43,023 bases of DNA from Candidatus Blautia faecigallinarum (GTDB lineage Bacteria; Bacillota; Clostridia; Lachnospirales; Lachnospiraceae), in NCBI GenBank assembly GCA_019116385.1, contig DXBU01000058.1, positions 1 to 43,023 of the forward strand, written 5' to 3'. A program made the position numbers and the translations under genes. Under the pieces are notes generated by a model. The model was not told the origin of the DNA. It did not search any database and saw only the letters and a program-made list of their open reading frames with translations. Shown piece after piece: positions 32,603-41,663 of the stretch. Numbering within the stretch: the stretch's first letter is position 1; every line of letters begins with the position of its first letter.

Positions 32603-34054
32603 TTATCTTTCCAGTTTTTCAATTGCAGCCTTAACCCGGCGGATGGTCTCGTCCTTGCCGATGATCTCCATGATCTCTGTGGCGCCGGCCGGGGTCATCT
32701 GTTTTCCTGATACGGCGGTCCGCAGCGGCCACATCACATAACCGTTCTTATATCCTTTTTCTTTTACAAAGGCGCTCAGTCTCTCATAAAGAGGATCATT
32801 GGCATAATCCTCCTGTTCTTCCAGTACCGGAAGGACTTCTTTGAGAACAGCCAGAGAAGTCTCCTGTGTTGTTTTCATCTTTTTGTGGCAGTACATGGAG
32901 CTGTCATACTCCGGAACCTGCTCAAAAAAGCCGATCAGTTCAGGGATATCCGGGAATACTTCGATCCTGGTCTGCACCATGGCCGCGATCTTTTTAAAGT
33001 CATATTCTTTTTTCAGGACCTCCTTCATGTAAGGAAGGGCTTTTTCATAAAAGTCCTGGGGATCCATTTTTTTGATATACTCTCCGTTCATCCAGCGGAG
33101 CTTGGTCATGTCAAATACTGCCGGTGATTTGTTGATATGGCGGTAGTCAAACACCTCCACCAGCTCTTTCAGCGAAAAGATCTCCCGGTTTTCCTGGGGG
33201 CTCCACCCCAAAAGGGCAACAAAGTTTACGATCGCCTCTGTAAGGAATCCCTGATCCACCAGATCTTCATAGGAGGAATGGCCGGAACGCTTGGAAAGCT
33301 TCTGATGCTCCTCATTGGTGATCAGCGGGCAGTGTACATAGACCGGGATATCCCAGCCGAATGCTTCATAGATACGGTTATATTTGGGTGCAGAGGAAAG
33401 ATACTCATTTCCTCTGACCACATGGGTAATGCCCATAAGATGGTCGTCGATCACATTGGCAAAATTGTAGGTGGGATAGCCGTCGGATTTGATCAGGATC
33501 AGATCCTCCAGTTCTTCGTTATTTACGGTAATGTCCCCGTAGATCACATCGTGGAAGGTGGTGGTTCCTTCTGTGGGCATATTGAAGCGGATCACATGGG
33601 GTTCCCCGGCATCCACCCGTCTTTGGGCCTCTTCTTTTGGGATGCGGAGGCATCGCTTGTCATAGATGGAGATCTCCTTTCCCGCTACGGTACGCTTCAT
33701 TCCTTCCAGGTCTTCCTTCTGGCAGAAGCAGTAGTACGCATCGCCCTGGTCGATAAGCTTCCTGGCATACTCCAGGTACACCCCGGATGCCTGGCGCTGG
33801 CTCTGTACATAAGGTCCCACGCCTCCGTCCTTATCCGGGCCCTCGTCGTGAAGAAGGCCTGTGGCTTTTAAGGTGCGGTAAATAATATCTACTGCCCCTT
33901 CCATATAACGTTCCTGGTCGGTATCCTCAATACGCAGTATAAAATCTCCGCCTTCGTGCTTGGCGATCAAGTATGCATATAATGCCGTTCTCAAATTTCC
34001 TACGTGCATCCTTCCTGTGGGGCTGGGTGCGAATCTTGTCCTGATCTTGCTCAT
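32603..34054 (-). CDS. gltX: Glutamate--tRNA ligase
   Basis: GluRS charges tRNA-Glu and, in bacteria lacking GlnRS, often tRNA-Gln as well. The 483-residue class I synthetase has the HIGH-type motif in [22 protein letters not shown] and the KMSKS-type motif [21 protein letters not shown] and [23 protein letters not shown] are also typical. Length is normal. GGAGA precedes the ATG. It leads a unit with the helicase, phosphopantetheinyl transferase and the membrane protein. Confidence 0.97.
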   Translation of the reverse strand: MSKIRTRFAPSPTGRMHVGNLRTALYAYLIAKHEGGDFILRIEDTDQERYMEGAVDIIYRTLKATGLLHDEGPDKDGGVGPYVQSQRQASGVYLEYARKLIDQGDAYYCFCQKEDLEGMKRTVAGKEISIYDKRCLRIPKEEAQRRVDAGEPHVIRFNMPTEGTTTFHDVIYGDITVNNEELEDLILIKSDGYPTYNFANVIDDHLMGITHVVRGNEYLSSAPKYNRIYEAFGWDIPVYVHCPLITNEEHQKLSKRSGHSSYEDLVDQGFLTEAIVNFVALLGWSPQENREIFSLKELVEVFDYRHINKSPAVFDMTKLRWMNGEYIKKMDPQDFYEKALPYMKEVLKKEYDFKKIAAMVQTRIEVFPDIPELIGFFEQVPEYDSSMYCHKKMKTTQETSLAVLKEVLPVLEEQEDYANDPLYERLSAFVKEKGYKNGYVMWPLRTAVSGKQMTPAGATEIMEIIGKDETIRRVKAAIEKLER

Positions 34055-34118
34055 ATCCTCTATCTCCTATATGTTTTATTTATCAAAAAAGTCTTAACTA
34101 TCATTCTGTCGAAACCTT

Positions 34119-34148
34119 ATTATATACCAAAGGCCAGCCAGATGTCCA
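34119..34148 (-). promoter_or_regulatory. Predicted SigA promoter of gltX
   Basis: The minus strand reads TGGACA-N18-TATAAT, with -35 at 34143-34148 and -10 at 34119-34124, about 65 nt before the start codon. Confidence 0.5.
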
Positions 34149-34164
34149 TAGGTTTTCATAACAA

Positions 34165-34203
34165 AGAGTACAAGCCTTCTTTTCAAAAGATGACTTGTAC
34201 TCT
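34165..34203 (-). terminator. Terminator after accDA
   Basis: AGAGTACAAG pairs perfectly with CTTGTACTCT over 10 bp, with an inner CTTTT/AAAAG pair in the loop. Only a short T-run follows on the minus strand, but the position right after the accDA stop supports it as the end of the fab-acc operon. Confidence 0.65.
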
Positions 34204-34214
34204 AATGCTTTTCC

Positions 34215-35924
34215 CTACATAGAACGAAATCTGCCGTACCGCTCCTGTGCCAGTGTCTCTCCGTCTTTGCCTTCCAAAGTCCGCAGATATTCTTTCATAC
34301 GTATTTTCATATATTCTGCTATTTCACCTAGATTTTCTTTACATGCCGGTGTCTTTTCCGGGATCACCCGCTCGATAAGGCCCATTTCCTTGAGATGAGC
34401 CGCTGTAACTTTCATGGTCTCGGCGGCCTGGGGTGCTTTTTTGCTGTCTTTCCAAAGAATAGAGGCAAACCCTTCCGGAGAAAGGATGGTATAGGTGGCG
34501 TTTTCCATCATCCACACTTGGTTTCCTACCCCCAGTGCCAGGGCTCCGCCGCTTCCTCCCTCTCCGATCACGATTGAAAGAATGGGGATCTGCATATCTG
34601 CCATCTCCCATAGATTTCTGGCAATGGCGCCTCCCTGGCCGTGCTCTTCCGCTTCGATCCCGCAGAAAGCTCCCGGTGTATCGATAAAAGCGATCACCGG
34701 ACGCTTAAATTTCTCTGCCTGCTTCATAAGCCGCAGGGCTTTTGCGTACCCTTCCGGCGAAGGCATGCCAAAATTCCTCCGTATATTTTCTTTGGTGTTT
34801 TTCCCTTTCTGGATGCCCACCACCGTTACCGGCTGTCCGTCCAAAGAGGCGATCCCGCCCACAATGGCTCCGTCGTCCAAAAAGCTTCTGTCCCCATGGA
34901 ATTCCATAAAATCCGTAAAGATCGCCTGGATATAATCCAGCGCAGAGGGACGCTCGTTTTTCCTTGCTTCCAGGACTCTGTCCCAGGCGGTAAGTTCTTC
35001 GGATTTTTTATGCTTTTTCCGTTTCCCAAAGGTATCTCCCTCCCAGGAAGGTGATTCCGCCGGAAAACAGCCGTAACCTGGAGACGGCTGATGCAGGGCA
35101 AGGATCCTGCCAAGGGTATCTTTCATCTCTTCCCTTTTTATGATCCCATCGATGATGCCGTGCTCCAGCAAAAACTCTGACCGCTGGAATCCTTCCGGAA
35201 GCTTCTGGCCAATGGTCTGCTGGATCACCCGGGGACCTGCAAAGCCGATCAGTGCTCCCGGTTCCGCCAGTATGATATCCCCCAGCATGGCAAAACTTGC
35301 CGTCACGCCGCCGGTAGTAGGATCTGTAAGCACCGATATATAGAGAAGTCCTGCTTTTGCATGATGTTTTACTGCCGCAGAAGTCTTGGCCATCTGCATA
35401 AGGGATACCATACCCTCCTGCATCCTGGCTCCCCCGGAGCAGCAGAAAAGAATGACCGGAAGGCGTTTTTTCTCTGCTTCTTCAAATGCCCGGGTGATTT
35501 TTTCTCCTACCACATAACCCATGCTCGCCATCAGAAAGCGGGCGTCCATCACCCCGATGACCACGGGATTTCCCTGGATCTTAGCTTCTCCTATAAGAAT
35601 GGCCTCATCCAGATGGGTCTTTTCCTGAAGCTCCTTCACCTTTTGGGGATATCCCGGATATTCCAGAGGGTCGCTGTTTTCAATCCCCCGGAACCATTCG
35701 GTAAAGGTTCCTTCATCGGTGACCTGACGGATCCGTGTTTTTGCTTTGATCCGAAAATAACCGCCGCATTTTGGACAGGCATAAAAATGACTGACCACAT
35801 CTTCTTTATATACGGTTTCCCCGCATTTGGGACATTTCACCCACAGTCCTTTGGGAACCTCAGGCGCCTTGGAGGGTTCCTCTTTCTGGGCTGTCTTTTT
35901 AAAAAATCTTTTTAAATCAGCCAT
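34215..35924 (-). CDS. accDA: Fused acetyl-CoA carboxylase carboxyltransferase beta-alpha (AccD-AccA)
   Basis: One 569-residue frame encodes both carboxyltransferase halves, which move CO2 from carboxybiotin to acetyl-CoA to make malonyl-CoA. Residues 1-282 are AccD: a four-Cys zinc ribbon (Cys31, Cys34, Cys50, Cys53), then [21 protein letters not shown] and [16 protein letters not shown]. Residues about 283-310 are a Lys-rich linker. Residues about 311-569 are AccA ([57 protein letters not shown]), lacking the first about 60 residues of E. coli AccA. The frame is unbroken, with no internal Shine-Dalgarno needed. It ends the operon after accC. Confidence 0.95.
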   Translation of the reverse strand: MADLKRFFKKTAQKEEPSKAPEVPKGLWVKCPKCGETVYKEDVVSHFYACPKCGGYFRIKAKTRIRQVTDEGTFTEWFRGIENSDPLEYPGYPQKVKELQEKTHLDEAILIGEAKIQGNPVVIGVMDARFLMASMGYVVGEKITRAFEEAEKKRLPVILFCCSGGARMQEGMVSLMQMAKTSAAVKHHAKAGLLYISVLTDPTTGGVTASFAMLGDIILAEPGALIGFAGPRVIQQTIGQKLPEGFQRSEFLLEHGIIDGIIKREEMKDTLGRILALHQPSPGYGCFPAESPSWEGDTFGKRKKHKKSEELTAWDRVLEARKNERPSALDYIQAIFTDFMEFHGDRSFLDDGAIVGGIASLDGQPVTVVGIQKGKNTKENIRRNFGMPSPEGYAKALRLMKQAEKFKRPVIAFIDTPGAFCGIEAEEHGQGGAIARNLWEMADMQIPILSIVIGEGGSGGALALGVGNQVWMMENATYTILSPEGFASILWKDSKKAPQAAETMKVTAAHLKEMGLIERVIPEKTPACKENLGEIAEYMKIRMKEYLRTLEGKDGETLAQERYGRFRSM

Positions 35925-35965
35925 AGTCCTCTCTCCTCTCCCAGATCATAGGGCTGTATCTATTC

Positions 35966-37312
35966 TCATATATTTTTATAATGCTGAGGGATAAAATCCG
36001 TAGTGATCTTTCCAGACTGAAAATCCGGCTGGTTCAGCAGCTCATACTGAAAATCAATATTGGTCTTTACCCCTTCAATGACCACTTCTCCCAAGGTACT
36101 GATCATTTTTTTTATGGCGCTTTCCCTGTCCCTGTCGTAAACGATCACCTTAACGATCATAGAATCATAATAGGGAGGGATGGTATAGCCTGCATAGACC
36201 GCTGTATCCATGCGCACACCGTTGCCTCCTGGCAGGTGCAGCCCGGTGATCGTACCTGGACAGGGCATGAAATTATGTTCCGGATCTTCCGCATTGATCC
36301 GGCATTCAATGGCGTGTCCCCGCAGCTGGATATCTTTTTGCTGCACACTTAAGTGTTCGCCGGCAGCCACCCGGATCTGTTCCTTCACCAGGTCCACGCC
36401 GGATACGAACTCCGATACCGGATGTTCTACCTGGATCCGGGTATTCATTTCCATAAAATAAAATTCTCCAGATTTATCCAGAAGGAACTCGATGGTCCCG
36501 GCATTTTCATATCCTACGGCTTTTGCGGCCCGCACCGCCGTGGCTCCCATTTTTTTCCGCAGTTTATCTGAAAGGGCCATACAGGGGGATTCCTCGATCA
36601 TTTTCTGATGCCTGCGCTGGATGGAACAGTCCCGCTCCCCCAGATGTACTACATTGCCATATTTGTCGGCAATGATCTGTACTTCTACATGGCGGGGACA
36701 TTCCACATATTTTTCCAGATACATGGTATCATCCCCAAAGGCATGGATGGATTCCTGCTGTGCAGTTACAAAATGGGCTTCCAGTTCCTTTTCGTTTCCG
36801 GCAATACGCATTCCTTTTCCCCCGCCGCCGGAAGAAGCTTTGATCATGACCGGATAGCCGATATTTTTCGCTGCTTTTTTCGCCTGATCCACGGTAAATA
36901 TGGGATCTTTGGTTCCCGGCACCACCGGTACCCCGGCTTTGCGCATGGTATTCTTGGCTTCTGATTTGTTTCCCATTTTCGCGATCAGCCCGGCGCTGGG
37001 GCCGATAAATGCCACCTTGCATTTCTCGCACATTTCCACAAAACGGCTGTTTTCCGACAAAAAGCCAAAGCCAGGATGGATCGCCTCTGCTTTTGTGGCA
37101 ATGGTGGCGCTTAAGATCCGTTCCATATTTAGATAGCTGTCCTTGGAGGATGCCTTTCCGATACATACCGCTTCGTCCGCCAGCTGGGTATGCAAAGCTT
37201 CCCTGTCAGCCTCGGAATACACCGCAACAGTGCGGATGCCCATTTCTCTGCAGGCACGTATGATCCTTACGGCGATCTCTCCCCTGTTCGCGATCAAAAT
37301 TTTACTAAACAT
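35966..37312 (-). CDS. accC: Acetyl-CoA carboxylase biotin carboxylase
   Basis: AccC carboxylates biotin on AccB with ATP and bicarbonate. The 448-residue ATP-grasp enzyme shows KILIANRGEIAVRIIRAC, AIHPGFGFLSEN, the flexible ATP loop KASSGGGGKGMRI, EKYVECPRHVEVQI, RDCSIQRRHQKMIEE and FYFMEMNTRIQVEHPVSE with the catalytic Glu and Arg. Length is normal. It lies 24 nt after fabZ and 41 nt before accDA. Confidence 0.97.
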   Translation of the reverse strand: MFSKILIANRGEIAVRIIRACREMGIRTVAVYSEADREALHTQLADEAVCIGKASSKDSYLNMERILSATIATKAEAIHPGFGFLSENSRFVEMCEKCKVAFIGPSAGLIAKMGNKSEAKNTMRKAGVPVVPGTKDPIFTVDQAKKAAKNIGYPVMIKASSGGGGKGMRIAGNEKELEAHFVTAQQESIHAFGDDTMYLEKYVECPRHVEVQIIADKYGNVVHLGERDCSIQRRHQKMIEESPCMALSDKLRKKMGATAVRAAKAVGYENAGTIEFLLDKSGEFYFMEMNTRIQVEHPVSEFVSGVDLVKEQIRVAAGEHLSVQQKDIQLRGHAIECRINAEDPEHNFMPCPGTITGLHLPGGNGVRMDTAVYAGYTIPPYYDSMIVKVIVYDRDRESAIKKMISTLGEVVIEGVKTNIDFQYELLNQPDFQSGKITTDFIPQHYKNI

Positions 37313-37336
37313 GTTTCCACTCCTTAAAGCTTCCTG

Positions 37337-37768
37337 TCAATCCCCTACTGCGAAGGTAAGCTCTGCCATGGCTGCCACCTTGCCTTCCTGGTTCACCGCT
37401 TTTGCCTTTCCAACGCCGATAGGGCCTTTTTCTTTGATGATCTCCACCTCAAGGGTCAGAACATCCCCCGGCACCACTTTATTTTTAAATTTAGCGTTGT
37501 TGATGGCGCCGAAAAAGGCGATCTTCCCTTTGTTCTCCGGCTTGCTTAAAATAGCCACTGCCCCCACCTGGGCCAGCGCTTCTATGATCAGCACGCCCGG
37601 CATGACCGGCTCCCCTGGAAAATGTCCGCCAAAGAACGGTTCATTATAGGATACGCATTTTTTTCCTACTGCCCGCACGCCCGGGGTAAAATCCTCAATG
37701 GTATCGATCAGCAGAAAGGGCTGTCTGTGAGGAATGATTTCCATAATTTCCTTTGTACTAAGTTTCAT
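37337..37768 (-). CDS. fabZ: 3-hydroxyacyl-ACP dehydratase FabZ
   Basis: FabZ removes water from 3-hydroxyacyl-ACP in chain elongation. The 143-residue hot-dog-fold protein has IIPHRQPFLLIDTI and the active site GGHFPGEPVMPGVLIIEALAQVG with His49 and Glu63. No FabA-type isomerase features are seen. It lies between accB (9-nt gap) and accC. Confidence 0.96.
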   Translation of the reverse strand: MKLSTKEIMEIIPHRQPFLLIDTIEDFTPGVRAVGKKCVSYNEPFFGGHFPGEPVMPGVLIIEALAQVGAVAILSKPENKGKIAFFGAINNAKFKNKVVPGDVLTLEVEIIKEKGPIGVGKAKAVNQEGKVAAMAELTFAVGD

Positions 37769-37777
37769 GATCCGCTC

Positions 37778-38248
37778 CTATTCCAGAACGAACAGTGGCT
37801 GTCCATACTCCACCATCTGCTCGTTTTCCACTAATATCTCTTTAATCGTTCCATCAAATTCTGATTCAATCTCATTCATCAGCTTCATCGCTTCCACGAT
37901 TCCAAGGACCTGTCCTTTTTTCACCGTATCTCCCCTTTTTACAAAAGGTTCCGAATCCGGAGAGGAGGCACTGTAGAAGGTTCCCACAAGAGGAGATTTT
38001 ACAACCTTTCCTGTATCCAAAGACGGCCCGCTCTCTTCCTTTGCAGGTACTGCTTCCCTTCCCTTTGACCCAGGATCTTCGGAGACGGTACGCACTGGCG
38101 TATCTGTTTCTTTTACAACTACCGTTTTCCTTTCACAAGCCTTGCTGGTGGCCAGATCCACCTGCCATTCTCCGTCTTTTAGGTGAAACTCGGTCAGGTT
38201 GGAATCGCTTACTGCATGGATCAGTTCAATGATCTTTTCAAATTCCAT
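37778..38248 (-). CDS. accB: Biotin carboxyl carrier protein AccB
   Basis: AccB carries biotin between AccC and the carboxyltransferase. The 156-residue protein has an N-terminal helix region, a flexible Pro/Glu/Lys linker about residues 40-80, and the biotinyl domain with [10 protein letters not shown], where Lys122 is biotinylated. The [19 protein letters not shown] thumb region is typical. It lies 13 nt after fabF. Confidence 0.96.
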   Translation of the reverse strand: MEFEKIIELIHAVSDSNLTEFHLKDGEWQVDLATSKACERKTVVVKETDTPVRTVSEDPGSKGREAVPAKEESGPSLDTGKVVKSPLVGTFYSASSPDSEPFVKRGDTVKKGQVLGIVEAMKLMNEIESEFDGTIKEILVENEQMVEYGQPLFVLE

Positions 38249-38261
38249 GATGTTCCTCCTC

Positions 38262-39497
38262 TTATTCTTCGAATTTTTTCACAAGCAGGGATGCATTATG
38301 GCCTCCAAATCCCAGGGAATTGCTTAAGGCATAACGGATATCCATTTTTATCGGTCCATTGGTCACATAATCCAGATCGCATTCTTCATCCGGCACCTTA
38401 TATCCTACAGTCTCATGGATAAAGCCCTCATTCAGTTCCTTTACACAGGCAATGAATTCCACTGCCCCTGCTGCGCCCAGAAGATGGCCGATCATAGACT
38501 TTGTGGAATTGATCTTCATCTCCCTGGCATGCTCTTTAAAGACGGTTTTGATGGCAATGGTCTCAAACAGGTCGTTATGATGGGTGCTGGTGCCGTGGGC
38601 GTTAATGTAGAAGATCTCCTCCGGTGAAACGCCGGCTTCCTTTATTGCGTATTCCATAGCTTTGGCTGCACCGGAACCGTCCTCGATGGGAGACGTGATA
38701 TGGTAGGCATCTGCTGTTGCTCCGTAGCCCACAACCTCGGCCAGGATCTTCGCGCCTCGTGCCTTTGCGTGCTCCAGTTCCTCCAGGATCACCACACCTG
38801 CTCCTTCTCCCATAACAAATCCATCTCTTTCCTTATCAAAAGGAATGGAACAGCGATGGGGATCGGTAGAATTGGACAGTGCGGTCAACGCGGAAAAGCC
38901 CGCAAATCCCACCGGTGTGATAGCCGCCTCTGTACCGCCGGCCGCCATCACTTCCGCATCCCCGCACTGAATGCTCCGGTATGCTTCTCCAATGCTGTGG
39001 GTACCGGTAGCACAGGCAGTGACTACATTAATGTTTTTGCCTCTTAATCCAAATTGGATGGATACATTTCCGGCGGCCATGTTGGAGATCATCAGGGGAA
39101 CCATAAGAGGATTTACTCTTTTAGGACCTTTTTCTACCAGCTTTTTGTGCTCCTGCTCCACAGTCTGCAGGCTTCCGATGCCGCTTCCTAAACTTACGCC
39201 GATGCGGAACGGGTCTTCCTTTTCCAGATCAAGTCCGGAATCCAGGATCGCTTCTTTTGCTGCCGCCACCGCGTACTGGCTGAAGGGAGCCATTCTTTTT
39301 GCGGCTTTAAAATCCATATAGTTCTTAGGATCAAACCCTTTCAGCTCTGCTGCCAGATGGGCTCTGTATTCGGCTGTATCAAAGTAAGTCACTTCACCAA
39401 AACCGATTTTTCCTTCTTTTAAACTGTTCCAGTATTCTTCTACGTTAAGGCCGATGGGCGTAACTGCGCCCATGCCTGTCACAACTACTCTTCTCAT
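38262..39497 (-). CDS. fabF: 3-oxoacyl-ACP synthase II (FabF)
   Basis: FabF elongates acyl-ACP with malonyl-ACP. The 411-residue thiolase-fold enzyme has the nucleophile Cys162 in [17 protein letters not shown] and the two His residues, His301 ([11 protein letters not shown]) and His338 ([12 protein letters not shown]). [16 protein letters not shown] is the usual start. It is the only ketoacyl synthase in the window; no FabH was found. It lies 9 nt after fabG. Confidence 0.97.
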   Translation of the reverse strand: MRRVVVTGMGAVTPIGLNVEEYWNSLKEGKIGFGEVTYFDTAEYRAHLAAELKGFDPKNYMDFKAAKRMAPFSQYAVAAAKEAILDSGLDLEKEDPFRIGVSLGSGIGSLQTVEQEHKKLVEKGPKRVNPLMVPLMISNMAAGNVSIQFGLRGKNINVVTACATGTHSIGEAYRSIQCGDAEVMAAGGTEAAITPVGFAGFSALTALSNSTDPHRCSIPFDKERDGFVMGEGAGVVILEELEHAKARGAKILAEVVGYGATADAYHITSPIEDGSGAAKAMEYAIKEAGVSPEEIFYINAHGTSTHHNDLFETIAIKTVFKEHAREMKINSTKSMIGHLLGAAGAVEFIACVKELNEGFIHETVGYKVPDEECDLDYVTNGPIKMDIRYALSNSLGFGGHNASLLVKKFEE

Positions 39498-39506
39498 TTT
39501 TTCCTC

Positions 39507-40247
39507 CTACATATTCATGCCGCCGTCTACGCTGATCACCTGTCCAGTTATATAGTCTGCTTTTTCCGAAGCAAGAAAAGCCACCATGTTGGCGATATCG
39601 GAGGGCTTGCCGAATTTTCCCAGAGGGATCATTTTGCAGGCAGCATCCTTTACCTCATCGGACAGTACCTTTGTCATTTCTGTATCTACAAATCCGGGAG
39701 CAACTGCATTGACCGTGATCCCTCTGCTGGCCAGCTCTCTGGCCATGGTCTTGGTCAATCCGATCACGCCGGCTTTTGACGCCGCATAGTTGGCCTGTCC
39801 TGCATTTCCCATGATCCCGGATACAGAAGAAATGTTGATGATCTTTCCGCTTCTCTGTTTCAGCATCTGACGGGACAGATGGCGGATGGTATTAAAGGTT
39901 CCTTTCAAGTTAATATTGAGCACTGCGTCAAAGTCTTCTTCCTTCATCTTCATGATCAGATTGTCTCTGGTGATCCCGGCATTGTTTACCAGTATGTCGA
40001 TATGTCCGAACTCACGGATCAGATCCTTGACCATGGTCTCACAGGCCGTAAAATCGCTTACGTTGCACTGATAAAGGAATGCTTTTCCTCCCTGTTTTTC
40101 AATCGTCTCTTTTACTTCCTCTGCCCGTTCCCGGGATCCATTATAATTAATGATGACCGCTGCGCCTTCTGCTCCAAGGGTAAGGGCGATCTCTCTGCCG
40201 ATCCCCCTGCTTGCGCCCGTCACTAAAGCCACTTTCCCATTTAACAT
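39507..40247 (-). CDS. fabG: 3-oxoacyl-ACP reductase FabG
   Basis: FabG reduces 3-oxoacyl-ACP with NADPH. From the chosen ATG it has 246 residues. The short-chain dehydrogenase motifs are [13 protein letters not shown] (cofactor), NNAG, and the Ser141-Tyr154-Lys158 triad in [23 protein letters not shown]. The C-terminus [14 protein letters not shown] is typical. The frame is open 12 codons upstream, but the ATG at 40247 has AAGGAG ten bases before it and fits family length. Confidence 0.96.
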   Translation of the reverse strand: MLNGKVALVTGASRGIGREIALTLGAEGAAVIINYNGSRERAEEVKETIEKQGGKAFLYQCNVSDFTACETMVKDLIREFGHIDILVNNAGITRDNLIMKMKEEDFDAVLNINLKGTFNTIRHLSRQMLKQRSGKIINISSVSGIMGNAGQANYAASKAGVIGLTKTMARELASRGITVNAVAPGFVDTEMTKVLSDEVKDAACKMIPLGKFGKPSDIANMVAFLASEKADYITGQVISVDGGMNM

Positions 40248-40286
40248 GATCGTTTTGCTCCTTTTCTGCCGATTTCCGGCCATCTA

Positions 40287-41192
40287 TCACAGTTTTTCCA
40301 GATCTTCTATTTTTTCAATGTTGATGCCTGTTACATTCCGGTTTATCTTTCTTAAAAATCCGGTGAGCGTCTTTCCCGGTCCGATCTCTATAAAAGTATC
40401 GGTACCGTCCTGGATCATCTGCTCCACGCACTGCTGCCATCTCACCGAAGAGGACACCTGCTTTACCAAAAGTTCTTTTACCTGGCTTACCTCCGTAACT
40501 GTTTTTCCTGTTACATTGGTAAGGTAAGGAGTCTCTATTTTTCCAAGGGTTATTCCCTCCAGCACGCCTCCCAGCTTCTCACCGGCTTCTTTAAGCATAG
40601 CAGAATGGAAAGGTCCGCTGACTTTAAGGGGAACGATCCTTCTGGCTCCCGCTTCCTTCAGTGCTTCCCCTGCCTTTTTCACCGCCTCTTCTTCACCGGT
40701 GATCACGATCTGTCCCGGACAGTTATAATTGGCAATGGAAACAATCCCCTCCGTCTTTGCACATACCTCTTCGATCAGTCCGGCATCGGTTCCGATCACT
40801 GCAGCCATGGCTCCTCCTGTTGGAACTGCTTCCTGCATGAGGATCCCTCTTTGGCGCACCACCCGAAAGGCATCTTCCATTCCCATCACGCCGGAGGCGA
40901 GCAGCGCTCCATACTCTCCAAGGCTCAGTCCTGCGTTTACCTGGGAGCGGATCCCTTTTTCCCACACGGCAGTCAGGATTGCCGCCTCTGCGGCAAGCAT
41001 GGCCACCTGTGTATATTCTGTAATATGTAATCTGGGGTCTTCTTCAAAACATAATTTTTTGATATCCAGCCCCGTTGCCTCTGAGGCAAGATCAAACACT
41101 TTTTCGCAAGCCGGGATCTGTTCACAAAAATCTTTTGCCATTCCTGTATACTGCGCACCCTGGCCAGGAAATATAAACGCCGTCTTTCCCAT
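40287..41192 (-). CDS. fabD: Malonyl-CoA:ACP acyltransferase FabD
   Basis: FabD loads malonyl groups onto ACP. The 301-residue protein has FIFPGQGAQYTGMAKD, the nucleophile Ser90 in AGLSLGEYGALLASG and the catalytic His196 in SGPFHSAML. The usual His before the Ser (GHS) is Leu here, a substitution I believe is common in clostridial FabD. It opens the fabD-accDA operon and has a FabT-like dyad upstream. Confidence 0.95.
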   Translation of the reverse strand: MGKTAFIFPGQGAQYTGMAKDFCEQIPACEKVFDLASEATGLDIKKLCFEEDPRLHITEYTQVAMLAAEAAILTAVWEKGIRSQVNAGLSLGEYGALLASGVMGMEDAFRVVRQRGILMQEAVPTGGAMAAVIGTDAGLIEEVCAKTEGIVSIANYNCPGQIVITGEEEAVKKAGEALKEAGARRIVPLKVSGPFHSAMLKEAGEKLGGVLEGITLGKIETPYLTNVTGKTVTEVSQVKELLVKQVSSSVRWQQCVEQMIQDGTDTFIEIGPGKTLTGFLRKINRNVTGINIEKIEDLEKL

Positions 41193-41249
41193 TGCAGTCT
41201 CCCTTCCTATATGATCTGTATTTATAGATATTTATTTTGTATTTTAAAT

Positions 41250-41266
41250 AGTTTGATATACAAAGT
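41250..41266. promoter_or_regulatory. FabT-like operator upstream of fabD
   Basis: AGTTTG-ATATA-CAAAGT is a 17-bp dyad (19 bp with the flanking T and A, one arm mismatch) about 60 nt before the fabD start. It shares TAATTACTTTG-N5-CAAA with the dyad at the acpP promoter. It resembles the TTTGA-N-TCAAA dyads bound by MarR-family FabT in streptococcal fab clusters. No clear -35/-10 pair was assigned for fabD. Confidence 0.6.
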
Positions 41267-41274
41267 AATTACGT

Positions 41275-41310
41275 AAAAAATTCACCTTAAGGCATTCCTG
41301 CCTTAAGGTG
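41275..41310 (-). terminator. Terminator after acpP
   Basis: CACCTTAAGGCA pairs perfectly with TGCCTTAAGGTG over 12 bp around a 4-nt loop. On the minus strand it is followed by AA and six T. It separates acpP from fabD. Confidence 0.9.
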
Positions 41311-41322
41311 ACCTATGCAGAC

Positions 41323-41556
41323 TTACGCCTCTACGCCTTTGCTCTTCAGATAATCGATAACAGCGCCTACAGTGGTAAGATCGGTAAGCTCTTCGGACGG
41401 GATCTCTACATTATATTCATCCTCTAAAGCCATGACCAGTTCAAATAGATCCAGGGAATCTGCTCCCAGATCATCCTTAAAGGAAGTCTCCGCTGTAATT
41501 GTCTCTGCATCGCAGTTGAGCTGCTCAGCGATCATTTCTTTCATTTTTTCTAACAT
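41323..41556 (-). CDS. acpP: Acyl carrier protein
   Basis: AcpP carries growing acyl chains on phosphopantetheine. The 77-residue acidic helical protein has the attachment site Ser34 in DDLGADSLDLFELVMALEDEYNVEIPSEE. It stands alone between its own strong promoter with an operator and a strong terminator, fitting a need for more ACP than enzyme. Confidence 0.97.
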   Translation of the reverse strand: MLEKMKEMIAEQLNCDAETITAETSFKDDLGADSLDLFELVMALEDEYNVEIPSEELTDLTTVGAVIDYLKSKGVEA

Positions 41557-41592
41557 TGCTTTTTCTCCTTTATCAAGTATCTCGTTCTAATT

Positions 41593-41609
41593 ACTTTGAT
41601 GACCAAAGT
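41593..41609. promoter_or_regulatory. FabT-like operator at the acpP promoter
   Basis: ACTTTG-ATGAC-CAAAGT is a perfect 6-bp-arm dyad; with flanking T and A the arms reach 7 bp. It overlaps the 3' half of the acpP -10, so a bound repressor would block initiation. Its twin lies upstream of fabD. Confidence 0.65.
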
Positions 41610-41635
41610 ATATATGCTCCCTTTCTATTTGTCAA
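41607..41635 (-). promoter_or_regulatory. Predicted SigA promoter of acpP
   Basis: The minus strand reads TTGACA-N17-TATACT, with -35 at 41630-41635 and -10 at 41607-41612, the best promoter match in the window. Confidence 0.8.
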
Positions 41636-41663
41636 TACCATTTTCCATCTATTTGCATTTTAT

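Noticed and set aside
34107..34113. TGTCGAA, the core of a Spo0A box, near the gltX promoter
   Set aside because: A single 7-mer is expected by chance several times in 43 kb and gltX has no known Spo0A control.
36344..36355. Perfect palindrome ACACTTAAGTGT
   Set aside because: It lies inside conserved accC coding sequence and is explained by codons.
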